A stretch of 64,000 nt of DNA from the NCBI RefSeq assembly GCF_036226885.1, contig NZ_CP109027.1, positions 6,510,001-6,574,000 on the forward strand. The letters run 5' to 3'. Shown one piece after another: positions 22,258-30,367 of this stretch (positions are counted from its first letter, which is position 1; each line of letters starts with the position of its first letter). The position numbers were made by a program, and so were the translations under genes. Under the pieces are notes generated by a model. It saw only the letters and a program-made list of their open reading frames with translations. It made no database searches and was not told the origin of the DNA. Source of the DNA: Streptomyces sp. NBC_00663 (GTDB taxonomy: Bacteria; Actinomycetota; Actinomycetes; Streptomycetales; Streptomycetaceae).

Positions 22258-23146
22258 GCGTTTCCGCCAGCAGGGCCGCCGTGTCGCGCACCAGTACGTC
22301 GTCCCGGGCGGCGTCCCGCGCGGGCAGGATCGTCAGGACGGCCAGCAGGAGCGGGGTGCCGTCCTCGGTCCAGGCGATGCCCACGTTGTTGTTGGTGCCG
22401 TAGGAACCGCCGCCCGTCTTGTCGGCGACCGTCCACGTCGGCGGCAGGCCGGCGCGCAGCCGGGTGCCGCTCGTGGTGTTGTTGCGGAGCCAGTGCGTGA
22501 GGAGGGCGCGGTCCGGGCGGTCCAGGGCGTCGCCGAGGACCAGTCGGCCGTACGTCCGGCCGATCGCGTACGGGCTCGTCGTGTCCGTGATCCGCCATGG
22601 CTCGGCCGAGTTGAGTTCCGTCTCCCAGCGGTCCAGGCGGGTCACCCGGTCGCCGAGGGAGCGGGCGAAGCGGGTGACGGCGGTGGGGCCGCCGAGCTCA
22701 CGCAGGAGGAGGTTGCCGGCACCGTTGTCGCTGAACGTGATGGCCACCTCGGCGAGTTCGGCGATCGTCATGCCGTCGGCGAGGTGCTCCCGCGTCTTGT
22801 CGGAGCCCTGCTTCGGCAGGTCGGCGTCCGTGTAGTGGAGGCGGCGTGACAGGAACTCGCCGCCCTGGTCCAGGTCTCGCAGGACGGCGGCGGACGCGAG
22901 CGTCTTGAACAGCGAGCACATCGGGAAGAGTTCGTCGGCACGGTGGCGGACGGTCCTGCCGGTGGCGATGTCGCGGGCGAACACGCCCAGGCGGGCGCCG
23001 TGTCGAGCCTCCAGCTCGCGCAGGCCCGGGTGCGTGGAGGCGTGCGCGGGCACGCTCGTCATGAGGGCGGCGGTGGTGGCAGCGGCGGCGGTGAGAAGGG
23101 TTCGGCGGGCTGGGCCTGTCCGGCGGGTCAGGTCGCAGGGAAGCAA
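22241..23146 (-). CDS. Class A beta-lactamase
   Basis: 301 residues from a TTG at 23146, which has GAAAGG 6-7 nt before it; no in-frame ATG precedes the signal peptide. Residues 1-36 are an export signal (basic TRRTGPARRTLL, hydrophobic core, cleavage near AHA-STH). The family motifs are all present: the active Ser in CSLFK (SxxK), FSDNGAGN (SDN), WETELN (ExxLN with the deacylating Glu) and DKTGGG (KTG). Secreted serine beta-lactamases are common in Streptomyces and may protect against beta-lactams or serve cell-wall turnover. Confidence 0.9.
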   Translation of the reverse strand: MLPCDLTRRTGPARRTLLTAAAATTAALMTSVPAHASTHPGLRELEARHGARLGVFARDIATGRTVRHRADELFPMCSLFKTLASAAVLRDLDQGGEFLSRRLHYTDADLPKQGSDKTREHLADGMTIAELAEVAITFSDNGAGNLLLRELGGPTAVTRFARSLGDRVTRLDRWETELNSAEPWRITDTTSPYAIGRTYGRLVLGDALDRPDRALLTHWLRNNTTSGTRLRAGLPPTWTVADKTGGGSYGTNNNVGIAWTEDGTPLLLAVLTILPARDAARDDVLVRDTAALLAETLTGRP

Positions 23147-23462
23147 GGGTGACCTTTCGACGTGGGTGAGCGGGGTCTGGTGCGTGCAGCTGCAAGGCGG
23201 AGGAGGGCGGCGACGCGGAGCGTCGGCAACCGGCGACAACGCGGCTGGGGGTCCCCCCACGCCTTCAGGGCAGTGGGGGAGTGCGTGCCGGCCCCCGCGT
23301 CTGCGGCATGATCCGCCGGGCAGGCCCTGGATCGCGCTCTCCTTCGGTCGGCGGGTGGGTGACGATCTCCGTAGTGATCGACGCCGTACGTCATTCCTTG
23401 GTTGCGGGGGCGTAGACCTTCGGGGGACGGCGGTGCGGGCGGGGGCTCGGCACAGTGGCCGT
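23147..23462. other. Intergenic region with a common Streptomyces stem-loop element
   Basis: 316 bp without a convincing gene. At 23247-23280 it holds CTGGGGGTCCCCCC followed by a 7-bp stem (CCCCCAC ... GTGGGGG), a motif widespread between Streptomyces genes. The rest should hold the divergent promoters of the beta-lactamase and the exported TIM-barrel gene; no clear -35/-10 pair is visible. Confidence 0.5.
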
Positions 23463-24599
23463 ATGGAGAAGACCTGGAAGGCCAAGGGGATCAGCCGGGC
23501 GCGGTTCCTCACAGGGGTGGCGGGGGCGGCGGTGCTGCCTGCGGGGGTGGCGTCGGCGACCGGACGGGCGGCGCCCCACAAGGGACTGGCCCGCCGCGGT
23601 GTCGTCTACACCGTCGGCGCGGGGGAGACGCCGGCCACCGCCTGGAGCACAGCCCGGATGTGCGCGGACCTCCGCGTGATCCGCGACGGCCTGCACGCGA
23701 ACACCGTCGATGTCACCGGCGACGGCGTCGAACGCCTCACCGCCACCGCCGCCGAGGCCGCCGAACTCGGTCTGCGCGTCTGGCTCCAGCCCACCCTCGG
23801 TGACGTCCCGGAGCGGGACATCCTCGAACACCTCGCGGAGACGGGCCGGTTCGCGGAGCGGCTGCGGCGCCAGGGCGCGCGTGTCGAGTTCAGCGTGGGC
23901 TGTGAGTTCTGGCTGTTCGTGCCCGGGATCATCCCCGGGGACACGGTCTTCGAGCGCATCGAGAACCTCCAGGGCGGGAACGTCGACCGGGCCGCGATGC
24001 AGCGCCGCCTCGCCCGCTTCACCGCGAAGGCGGCGACGCTCGGCCGCAGGGTCTTCCACGGCCGCCTCAGCTACGCCTCCGCCCCCGAGATCGACCAGGT
24101 CGACTGGAACCTCTTCGACATCGTCGGCGTCGACTACTACTCCTACTTCCCCCGACGCTCCGACCACGTAAGGGAGTTGAGGCAGCATCTGCGCCACGGC
24201 AAGCCCCTCGTCATCACCGAGTTCGGCACCTGCGCCTATGCCGGCGCCCCCGAGGCGGGCGGCATGGCCTGGGACATCGTCGACCACGGCAAGAACCCCG
24301 AGGAGATCAGGGATCCGGTCCCGGTCCGCAGCGAACGCGTCCAAGCCGCCTATGTCGCCGACCTGTTGGACGTCTTCGCGTCGATGAACCTCTACGGCGC
24401 GATGGTCTTCGAGTTCCTCACCGCCGACGCCCCGCACCGCCCCGGCGACCCGCGCCACGACCTCGACCTGGCGAGCTACGGCATCACCAAGGCGGTCCAG
24501 GACCGCCCCGGCGACCCGGACCCGGACTGGCACCGGGAGCCGAAGGAGGCGTTCCACGCGGTGGCCCGGGCCTATGGCGGGGCGCGTCAGCGGCAGTAG
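23463..24599 (+). CDS. Exported TIM-barrel glycosidase-like protein
   Basis: 378 residues. The N-terminus MEKTWKAKGISRARFLTGVA then AGAAVLPAGVASA is a Tat-like or Sec signal. The body resembles clan GH-A enzymes: GCEFWLFVPG carries a first candidate catalytic Glu and LVITEFGTCAYAG the second at a strand end. Related Streptomyces proteins are sometimes labelled abortive infection protein without experimental basis. No strong ribosome binding site is visible before the ATG. It overlaps the convergent peptidase by 13 bp. Substrate unknown. Confidence 0.6.
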   Translation: MEKTWKAKGISRARFLTGVAGAAVLPAGVASATGRAAPHKGLARRGVVYTVGAGETPATAWSTARMCADLRVIRDGLHANTVDVTGDGVERLTATAAEAAELGLRVWLQPTLGDVPERDILEHLAETGRFAERLRRQGARVEFSVGCEFWLFVPGIIPGDTVFERIENLQGGNVDRAAMQRRLARFTAKAATLGRRVFHGRLSYASAPEIDQVDWNLFDIVGVDYYSYFPRRSDHVRELRQHLRHGKPLVITEFGTCAYAGAPEAGGMAWDIVDHGKNPEEIRDPVPVRSERVQAAYVADLLDVFASMNLYGAMVFEFLTADAPHRPGDPRHDLDLASYGITKAVQDRPGDPDPDWHREPKEAFHAVARAYGGARQRQ

Positions 24600-26065
24600 A
24601 GGTCGGTGGCGGGACGCTCGCCGGTGGCCAGGAAGCGGGACACCGTCGCGTCACCGCACGCGTTGCCGTTGTCGAGATAGGCGTCATGGCCCGTCGAGTT
24701 CACGGTCACCATGACGGCTCGCCGGCCGAGGGCCTCGCGGAGCTTCAGGGCGCCGCTCACGGGGGTGGCGACGTCCCGTTCGTTCTGCACGAGGAGGATG
24801 TTCGAGGGCCCTCGGTCGGTGATCCTCACCGGCGGTTCCTGGGGCGCGTAGGGCCAGGCGGCGCAGACCATGGCGTTGCGGGGCATGCCGGCGGTGAGCG
24901 GGTACTTGGCCCGGCTCTCGGCAACGCCCTTCTGATAGACGGCCGTCGAGGTCGGCCAGGCCACGTCGTTGCACAGCGTCCCGGCACCGACGGCGGCCAC
25001 GTTCTGGAGCACGGCGTCGGGCGGCGAGGCCGGCGCCGGCGGCAGCGTGCCGCTCTCGGCGGCCAGCATCAGCTGGGCGAGGGCGGGGAAGTCGTCGGGG
25101 TCGTAGAGGGTGTCCAGCATGGTCTGCCGCAGCACGTTGCCGTTCAGCTCCGCGGGGTTGGCGCCCGGCCACGGGATCGGCTCCCGGTCGAGCCGCTCGG
25201 CCAGCCTCAGGAACAGCGGCCGTACCTCGGATGCGGTCTCCGCGAGCCGGTACGGATTTCCGTCCTCCGACGCCCACTTGGCGAACTCCGGGAAGGTGTC
25301 CTCGACCCCCTGCTCGTGCCCGGCGAGCCAGGCGCGCGACACCCTGGCCGGATCGGGGTTGTCATTGCTGTCCAGCACGAACCGGTCCGTGCGCGCCGGG
25401 AACAACTGGGCGTAGACCGAGCCGACATACGTCCCGTACGACACTCCCCACGCGGAGATCCGCCGCTCGCCCAGCGCGGCCCGCAGCCGGTCCAGATCGC
25501 GGGCCTCGTTACGGGTGCTGAGGTGCTTGAGCAGCTCACCCCCGTGGGCCGCGCAGGCGTCCGCCATCCGCCGGGCGGTGACCATGGCGTCGTCGACGGA
25601 ACCGTCGGCGGCGGGCCAGGGCCGCAGTCGGGAGAGCGCGAGGTCCTCGTGGGCCAGCCCGCAGTCGACGGAGGCGGAGGGCGCGAGACCCCGGGGGGCG
25701 AAGCCGATGAGGTCGTAGGCGTCCCGGACGTCCTGCGGCAGCTTCTGCCCTTTCCGGGACGGGTCGTTGAGGCTCGAACCGCCGGGCCCGCCCGGGATGA
25801 GGAAGAGCGCCCCGCGCCGGGCGGCGGGGTTCTCGCTCACGATCCGGGAAACGGCGATCCCGATGGTCCGGCCGCCGGGGTCGGCGTAGTCCATGGGCAC
25901 GTCGAGGGTGGCGCACTGCTGGCGCGGGTCGAGTCCGGCGCCCGTGCACGGTCCCCAGTCGAGGGCGGCGGCGGGCGCGGCCGACGCGGTGAGGGGGGTC
26001 AGCACACCGAACACGATCCCGGAGGCGGCGGCGATCAGGGCGAGGCTCTTGGTCATCTGCTGCAT
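24587..26065 (-). CDS. Secreted tripeptidyl aminopeptidase-like alpha/beta hydrolase
   Basis: 492 residues. The ATG at 26065 is 9 nt from GAGG; the ATG at 26071 would be too close. A signal peptide covers about residues 1-30. The nucleophile elbow is WGVSYGTYVGS (GxSxG), the oxyanion segment LIPGGPGGSS, and the C-terminal TAP-like domain provides the acid in NERDVATP and the His in STGHDAYL. It belongs to the Streptomyces Slp/Tap family that removes tripeptides from secreted proteins. The GFDPRG block of the family is changed to GFAPRG, which may alter activity. Confidence 0.88.
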   Translation of the reverse strand: MQQMTKSLALIAAASGIVFGVLTPLTASAAPAAALDWGPCTGAGLDPRQQCATLDVPMDYADPGGRTIGIAVSRIVSENPAARRGALFLIPGGPGGSSLNDPSRKGQKLPQDVRDAYDLIGFAPRGLAPSASVDCGLAHEDLALSRLRPWPAADGSVDDAMVTARRMADACAAHGGELLKHLSTRNEARDLDRLRAALGERRISAWGVSYGTYVGSVYAQLFPARTDRFVLDSNDNPDPARVSRAWLAGHEQGVEDTFPEFAKWASEDGNPYRLAETASEVRPLFLRLAERLDREPIPWPGANPAELNGNVLRQTMLDTLYDPDDFPALAQLMLAAESGTLPPAPASPPDAVLQNVAAVGAGTLCNDVAWPTSTAVYQKGVAESRAKYPLTAGMPRNAMVCAAWPYAPQEPPVRITDRGPSNILLVQNERDVATPVSGALKLREALGRRAVMVTVNSTGHDAYLDNGNACGDATVSRFLATGERPATDLYCR

Positions 26066-26284
26066 GCCCATGAGCCTCGCGGATCTTCACGACCCGCCCC
26101 ATCCGGCCAACTGCCTTGTCGGTGCGGGGGTTTACCCCACCGGCCGGCATGACGTGGGGGACAGGGGCCGACGAGGGAGGCAGGGAAGGGGGGAGCGCCG
26201 TGATGTCGCCGCCGAATCGTCATGTATCCGTGGCGCACGGATGCGCTCATACGGGTATATGCCTGCGGGGGACGGGGGCGGCGG

Positions 26285-28837
26285 ATGCGGAAGTGGCTGT
26301 TGCCCGCTCTGCTGGGCGGGCTGAGCTGTCTGTTGGTGCTGTGCGGTGCCGGAAGCGCGGGGGCGGAACCGAAGACCGCGTGTGACCCGGCGGCGCTCAA
26401 GGACGCCGAGATCACCAGCGCGGTGTGGATCACCTACGACGGCAAGGACTATGCCCGGGCCGAGAACGACATGGTCGTGAAGGTGCCCAAGTCCTGGCCG
26501 CTGGCAAGGGATCTGCTGCTCAACGGGGACGCCGAACGGTATCGGACCGCCATGCGCTGTCTGCTGCGCCAGCCCACCGACACCCACCCGTTCCGGTTCT
26601 CCGAGTGGCGGCCCCAGCCGCCCGAGGTGACGGTCGGGGAGCAGACGATCAGCGTGCGGTACCGCACTATCACCCAGCTGGACAACTCGGACGTCCACTA
26701 CTTCGGCATCTGGTGGATACTGCCCGGCAACCGGATGTGGACCCTGAGCCTGGAACCCCCGGAGGCCCTACGGCAGTCCTGGTGGCACCGGATCACGGTC
26801 GACCTCGGCGGTCGCGGGAGCCGTGACATACGGCCGGTGCCCACCCAGGGCACGCCGACCCGGCTGACCTGGATCTGGGCCAAGTCCGACATGCCGGTTC
26901 CGGCGGTGGACATCCTGATGCAGCCGCCGGCCGCCAAGTCGATTCTCATGAGATGGCGGAGCGACCCCTGGGAACGGCTGTCGGTGCTCTGCTGGTTGTC
27001 CTGGGACCTGATTCTCGTCGTCGCCCTGCACGTCCTGCGGCATCGGCTGGCCCGCTCCCCCGGACCGGCCACGGAGACCCCCGCGCAGGCGGCGACCCAG
27101 CACAACCTGGAGGTGTGGTCGTGGCTGATGCTCTGGGGGGTGCTGCTTTACGAGGTCACGTGGACGGCTGAGAACAACGTCGTCTGGGCGGAGTGCCTCG
27201 GCGCCTTCGGTGGTGTGGCCCTGACCTGGTTCGGCAGGCCGCGGGCGGCCGTCAGGGCGACGGTCGTCGTGGCCGCCGCCTACCCCCTCCTGGTAGCGGT
27301 ACGGCCCGGCTGGTTCGGCTTCCCCCATGACTTCTGGCTCGACGAGAGCGACCCCACCGGTGCCGCCCCCGTCCGCCAGTCGGCGGCCTTCTGGTGGATC
27401 GCGCTCGTCGCCGCCTGCCTGGTCTTCATCTGGCTGGTGGGCACGGTGTCGGTCGTCCAGCGGTTCCGGGCCGGAACACGTGTCCAGACCCCCGGGACCC
27501 GGCCGCGAGGCGAGCTCCCGTGGTGGGTTCTCCTGGTGAGCGCGTTCGCGGCGCTGACCGTGGTGGCCCTCGAGCTGTGGACCACGCACAACGGCTGGAC
27601 ACAGTGGACCTGGCTGGCCGCCCACGACACCTATTGGGACCAATGGCACTTCGTCTACGACTACAACCAACTCGTCTGGTTCGCCTACGATTGGACCGGC
27701 TGGTTCTTCTACGTCCTCGTGTGGTACTGCGTCGTCGCTGTGCTCCTCGCCGCCCTCGCCGCACGTGCGGCCGCGCACCCGCGGTCCTTCAGCCCCCGGG
27801 GACCGTCCCTGCTGCTCCTCGTGGTGCTCTCCTTCGTGGTGGCCTGGCCCGAACCCGAGTGGTACGCCGGTCTGCGGGTGCCGTTGCTCACCGTTCCGGT
27901 CACCCTGCTGGCCGGACTTCTCCTGCTGGCCGTCGGCCGACGCCGCGCCGTGCTCTGCCAGGACCTGCTGCCGGGCATCCCGCTGCGGGCCCCGATCCGG
28001 GAGACCGACCGCAAGTGGCTGATCGAGTCCGCGCGCGGCTACCGCGACCTCCACTCCCAGCTGCGCAGGCTGGAGCAGGGCGACCAGAGCGGTGAACGGG
28101 CGGACCTGGAGCGGGAACTCGACGACCTGCACCACTGGAACCCGCCCGGCGCCACCGCTCCGTTCGCCGGTGCCCCGCTGCCGGACTCCGTCGACGCCGT
28201 GGAACTCGCCCTCGCCTGGGGGCCCCGCGCGAGCTGGTGGCAGAACGCCTGCCGCGCCGCGCTGTTCTCCGCGCTGTTCGCGCTGCCCGCCACCGGCATC
28301 CTGTTCTGGGCGAACAAGCTGCGCGGGCCGCTGTGGGAGGCCGCGACCAAGGACGAGTTCGGAGTGCCGGATCTCGTCAACCACCTGGTCGTCCAGGAGA
28401 CCCGGGCCGCGGGCATCGGCTTCGTCCTCGGCGCGCTGTGGCGGGTCCTGCCCGGACGCCGGGGCCCGGCGAAGGCGGTGGGCCTGTTCCTCGTGTACGC
28501 CGCCCCGCTCGCCGCCCACTGGATCACCACCCGGGCGATCGGCCAGACCTTCGGCACATGGGCGCTGGACGGGGCCCTGACGCTGCTGGTGCTCACCTCG
28601 ACGGGCGTGGCCATGGATATCGACACGTTCCGCCAGGAGGGCATCTACTGGCCCACCAAGGCGTCACTGTTGCTGTCCATTTACCAGTTGCGCACCGCGT
28701 CGGTGCAACTGGCGTTCTTCGTGGCCCAGGTGGTGGCGCTCGTCGGCGTCTGGCAGCAGCTGAAGGGCAACGACCCCATGGTCCTCATCCAGCCGAGCTC
28801 GGGAGGCACCGACGAGAGCCACTCGGCGGGCAACTGA
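26285..28837 (+). CDS. Large exported/membrane protein (DUF6185-like)
   Basis: 850 residues starting at the ATG 26285 rather than 26222, because that opens a signal peptide (KWLLPALLGGLSCLLVLCG). Residues 30-230 form an extracellular domain; then several groups of membrane helices follow to about residue 560, a cytoplasmic segment with an acidic helix (QGDQSGERADLERELDDL), and further helices to the C-terminus. The overall plan fits the Streptomyces-specific family I know as DUF6185; the function is unknown. No catalytic motif is visible. Confidence 0.55.
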   Translation: MRKWLLPALLGGLSCLLVLCGAGSAGAEPKTACDPAALKDAEITSAVWITYDGKDYARAENDMVVKVPKSWPLARDLLLNGDAERYRTAMRCLLRQPTDTHPFRFSEWRPQPPEVTVGEQTISVRYRTITQLDNSDVHYFGIWWILPGNRMWTLSLEPPEALRQSWWHRITVDLGGRGSRDIRPVPTQGTPTRLTWIWAKSDMPVPAVDILMQPPAAKSILMRWRSDPWERLSVLCWLSWDLILVVALHVLRHRLARSPGPATETPAQAATQHNLEVWSWLMLWGVLLYEVTWTAENNVVWAECLGAFGGVALTWFGRPRAAVRATVVVAAAYPLLVAVRPGWFGFPHDFWLDESDPTGAAPVRQSAAFWWIALVAACLVFIWLVGTVSVVQRFRAGTRVQTPGTRPRGELPWWVLLVSAFAALTVVALELWTTHNGWTQWTWLAAHDTYWDQWHFVYDYNQLVWFAYDWTGWFFYVLVWYCVVAVLLAALAARAAAHPRSFSPRGPSLLLLVVLSFVVAWPEPEWYAGLRVPLLTVPVTLLAGLLLLAVGRRRAVLCQDLLPGIPLRAPIRETDRKWLIESARGYRDLHSQLRRLEQGDQSGERADLERELDDLHHWNPPGATAPFAGAPLPDSVDAVELALAWGPRASWWQNACRAALFSALFALPATGILFWANKLRGPLWEAATKDEFGVPDLVNHLVVQETRAAGIGFVLGALWRVLPGRRGPAKAVGLFLVYAAPLAAHWITTRAIGQTFGTWALDGALTLLVLTSTGVAMDIDTFRQEGIYWPTKASLLLSIYQLRTASVQLAFFVAQVVALVGVWQQLKGNDPMVLIQPSSGGTDESHSAGN

Positions 28838-29013
28838 GCGAACTCGCGACCGCTCGAAAATGCCGTTGGTTTGCGGCGCCCCAGCAATCCATCGGGCGAT
28901 ATCCGGCCGAGCCTTTCGAACCGCCTGCTCGAACTGTCCGACATAAACTCCCGACGCGAGACGAGTGCCGTTCCGAAGAACTCGCACACTGCCTGCCACG
29001 AACTGTTGGCCAT
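28681..29013 (-). CDS. Possible small gene with an excellent ribosome binding site (frame uncertain)
   Basis: On the minus strand AGGAGG lies 7 nt before an ATG at 29013, and the region 28840-29100 is clearly lower in G+C than its surroundings, both signs of a real but foreign gene. The frame from this ATG gives 110 residues (starting MANSSWQAVCEFF) but becomes Ser/Arg-rich. A more protein-like frame (GVYVGQFEQAVRKARPDIAR) starts after a shift near 28975, which suggests a frameshift or a short gene. The 3' part overlaps antisense to the DUF6185-like gene. I do not recognise the family. Confidence 0.3.
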   Translation of the reverse strand: MANSSWQAVCEFFGTALVSRREFMSDSSSRRFERLGRISPDGLLGRRKPTAFSSGREFAQLPAEWLSSVPPELGWMRTMGSLPFSCCQTPTSATTWATKNASCTDAVRNW

Positions 29014-29100
29014 GGCCAACCCTCCTGCGCTGTCCGGCGCTTGTGGCGCACAGACTCCTGCCGAGTGTAGGGAAACCGGCTCCCCCCGGAGAAGCGAAGC

Positions 29101-29220
29101 GTGAAATCCGAAAGAGCGGGGAGTGAGGTGGAAGAGCGCCACGCGGCGTCCTGTGGCAAAGAGGTGGAGGAGACGGTGGAGGAATTGCGGGCGGCGTCGG
29201 AAAGCGTGGTGCCGCGATGA
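29101..29220 (+). CDS. Small acidic helical protein
   Basis: 39 codons from a GTG with GGAGAAG 7 nt upstream. The product is one charged helix (EVEERHAASCGKEVEETVEE) with a single Cys. Its stop overlaps the next start by 4 nt (ATGA), which supports it being translated. An internal GTG at 29128 is an alternative start. No family recognised. Confidence 0.45.
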   Translation: MKSERAGSEVEERHAASCGKEVEETVEELRAASESVVPR

Positions 29221-29432
29221 GGCTCCCCGTCGGCAGCTACGTCGTGGACACCCGCACCGGAAGGCTGGGCATCGTCATGGGACACGAAGGCCCCTACCTC
29301 CAGCTCAGACCGTACGGCGGCGGCAAGGAATGGGACGTCGCCCCCGACGCCGTACGCCACGCGACCCCCGCCGAGCGGCTCAGCGCGGCGACCGCGTACG
29401 CCAATGCCCGCAGCCGGGGCGAGGTGCCTTGA
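29217..29432 (+). CDS. Small conserved Streptomyces protein (71 aa)
   Basis: 71 residues starting MRLPVGSYVVDTRTGRLGIV, an SH3-like small beta barrel followed by an Ala-rich helix (TPAERLSAATAYANARSRG). I know similar short proteins downstream of regulators in Streptomyces, without a function. Start overlaps the stop of the preceding small gene (ATGA), so the two are coupled. Confidence 0.65.
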   Translation: MRLPVGSYVVDTRTGRLGIVMGHEGPYLQLRPYGGGKEWDVAPDAVRHATPAERLSAATAYANARSRGEVP

Positions 29433-29458
29433 CGCCGTTGTCGTAAGGTGCGGGTCCC

Positions 29459-30082
29459 ATGGGCCTGTGGAGCATATGGAGAGGGAAGAAGCCGAGGGCG
29501 GCGGGCCGCCACCGCGTTCCGCTCACCGCGCACCAGCTGTGGATGGTGTCGCTGAGCGCGCCGGTCAGCCGGGACCGGGATGCCTCGCGGAGCACCCTCT
29601 ACCCGTTCACCCGGATCGACGACGAGCGGGCCCGCGACTGGCTCGCCGGGCAATGGGGCATCACCACCCGCGACCAGCTGGCCGGCCGCCTCGACGAGCT
29701 GCACCGCAGCGGCTACCGGGCGCGTGCCGCGCAGCGCTACGGCGTCTCGCCGCTCGCCTGGGACGCCGCCCTGTACGTCGACATCTCCCGGCGCGGCTTC
29801 GGCTGCGGGCTGATCACCGAGGCCGAGGCGTGGACCGCCCTGAAGAACATCGTGCCCTCGGTGGTGTCGGCGTACGGCTCCTGGCGGGAGTACGCCGACC
29901 ACTATCTGCTGGGCCGGCAGGTGTGGCGCGACGACCTCAGGGCCGACGGGGACACCGACCTCCCCGCCCCGCAGGCCACCGCCGACGCCCATCTGCGCGC
30001 CCTCCTCGACCCCGCCAACCGCTCCAGCCCGTGGAACCAGGCCCCCTGGACCACCATCAGCCACCCCGACCGGGCCCGCTGA
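29459..30082 (+). CDS. DUF1266 domain protein
   Basis: 207 residues. The sequence from PLTAHQLWMVSLSAP through LITEAEAWTALKNI to SWREYADHYLLGRQVWR fits the DUF1266 pattern (a helical domain with conserved Trp and the W..YA.. L.GR..W block). Cytoplasmic, no membrane helix. Role unknown; the domain is also seen in toxin- and export-associated proteins. The ATG follows AAGGTGCGGGTCCC. It lies just before the recO leader frames. Confidence 0.75.
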   Translation: MGLWSIWRGKKPRAAGRHRVPLTAHQLWMVSLSAPVSRDRDASRSTLYPFTRIDDERARDWLAGQWGITTRDQLAGRLDELHRSGYRARAAQRYGVSPLAWDAALYVDISRRGFGCGLITEAEAWTALKNIVPSVVSAYGSWREYADHYLLGRQVWRDDLRADGDTDLPAPQATADAHLRALLDPANRSSPWNQAPWTTISHPDRAR

Positions 30083-30109
30083 CCCCCCGGCGTACGGGAC
30101 AATGAACCC

Positions 30110-30175
30110 ATGACCCTGTTCCGCGACGACGGCATCGCGCCGCGCCCTCCCGACATCGGCGGAGGCGTGCGATGA
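30110..30175 (+). CDS. recO upstream reading frame 1 (diverged copy of the recO 5' end)
   Basis: 21 codons, MTLFRDDGIAPRPPDIGGGV then R. The first eight residues copy the start of RecO (MSLFRDDGV). It stops by a TGA that overlaps the ATG of frame 2 (ATGA at 30172), and the ribosome binding site GGAGG of frame 2 lies inside it. This makes it part of a chain of coupled frames leading to recO. Confidence 0.5.
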   Translation: MTLFRDDGIAPRPPDIGGGVR

Positions 30176-30239
30176 GTCTGTTCCGGGATGACGGCGTCGT
30201 CCTGCGCACCCAGAAGCTCGGCGAAGCCGACCGCATCAT
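30161..30239 (+). repeat. 79-bp direct repeat, upstream copy of recO 5' end
   Basis: Identical over 79 bp to 30289-30367, offset 128 bp. It contains GGAGG, the ATG and the first 22 codons of recO. The perfect identity points to a recent tandem duplication. Confidence 0.95.
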
Positions 30240-30303
30240 GCTGTGCTCGCCCGGGGGACAACCCCCGTACCCCCGGCCGGACACTCGTGGAGGCGTGCGA
30301 TGA
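30172..30303 (+). CDS. recO upstream reading frame 2 (truncated recO copy)
   Basis: 43 codons. The first 22 are identical to RecO ([20 protein letters not shown] and RI); then the sequence diverges into a Pro/Gly-rich tail ([19 protein letters not shown]). It ends with TGA overlapping the ATG of recO (ATGA at 30300). Its last part holds the recO ribosome binding site and a GC hairpin with two alternative partners (CCGGGGG with CCCCC at 30262 or CCCCCGG at 30270). It is a pseudogene-like leader that may control recO translation. Confidence 0.6.
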   Translation: MSLFRDDGVVLRTQKLGEADRIMLCSPGGQPPYPRPDTRGGVR

Positions 30304-30367
30304 GTCTGTTCCGGGATGACGGCGTCGTCCTGCGCACCCAGAAGCTCGGCGAAGCCGACCGCATCAT
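30289..30367 (+). repeat. 79-bp direct repeat, downstream copy at recO start
   Basis: This is the second copy of the repeat at 30161-30239; it forms the true recO start. Confidence 0.95.
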
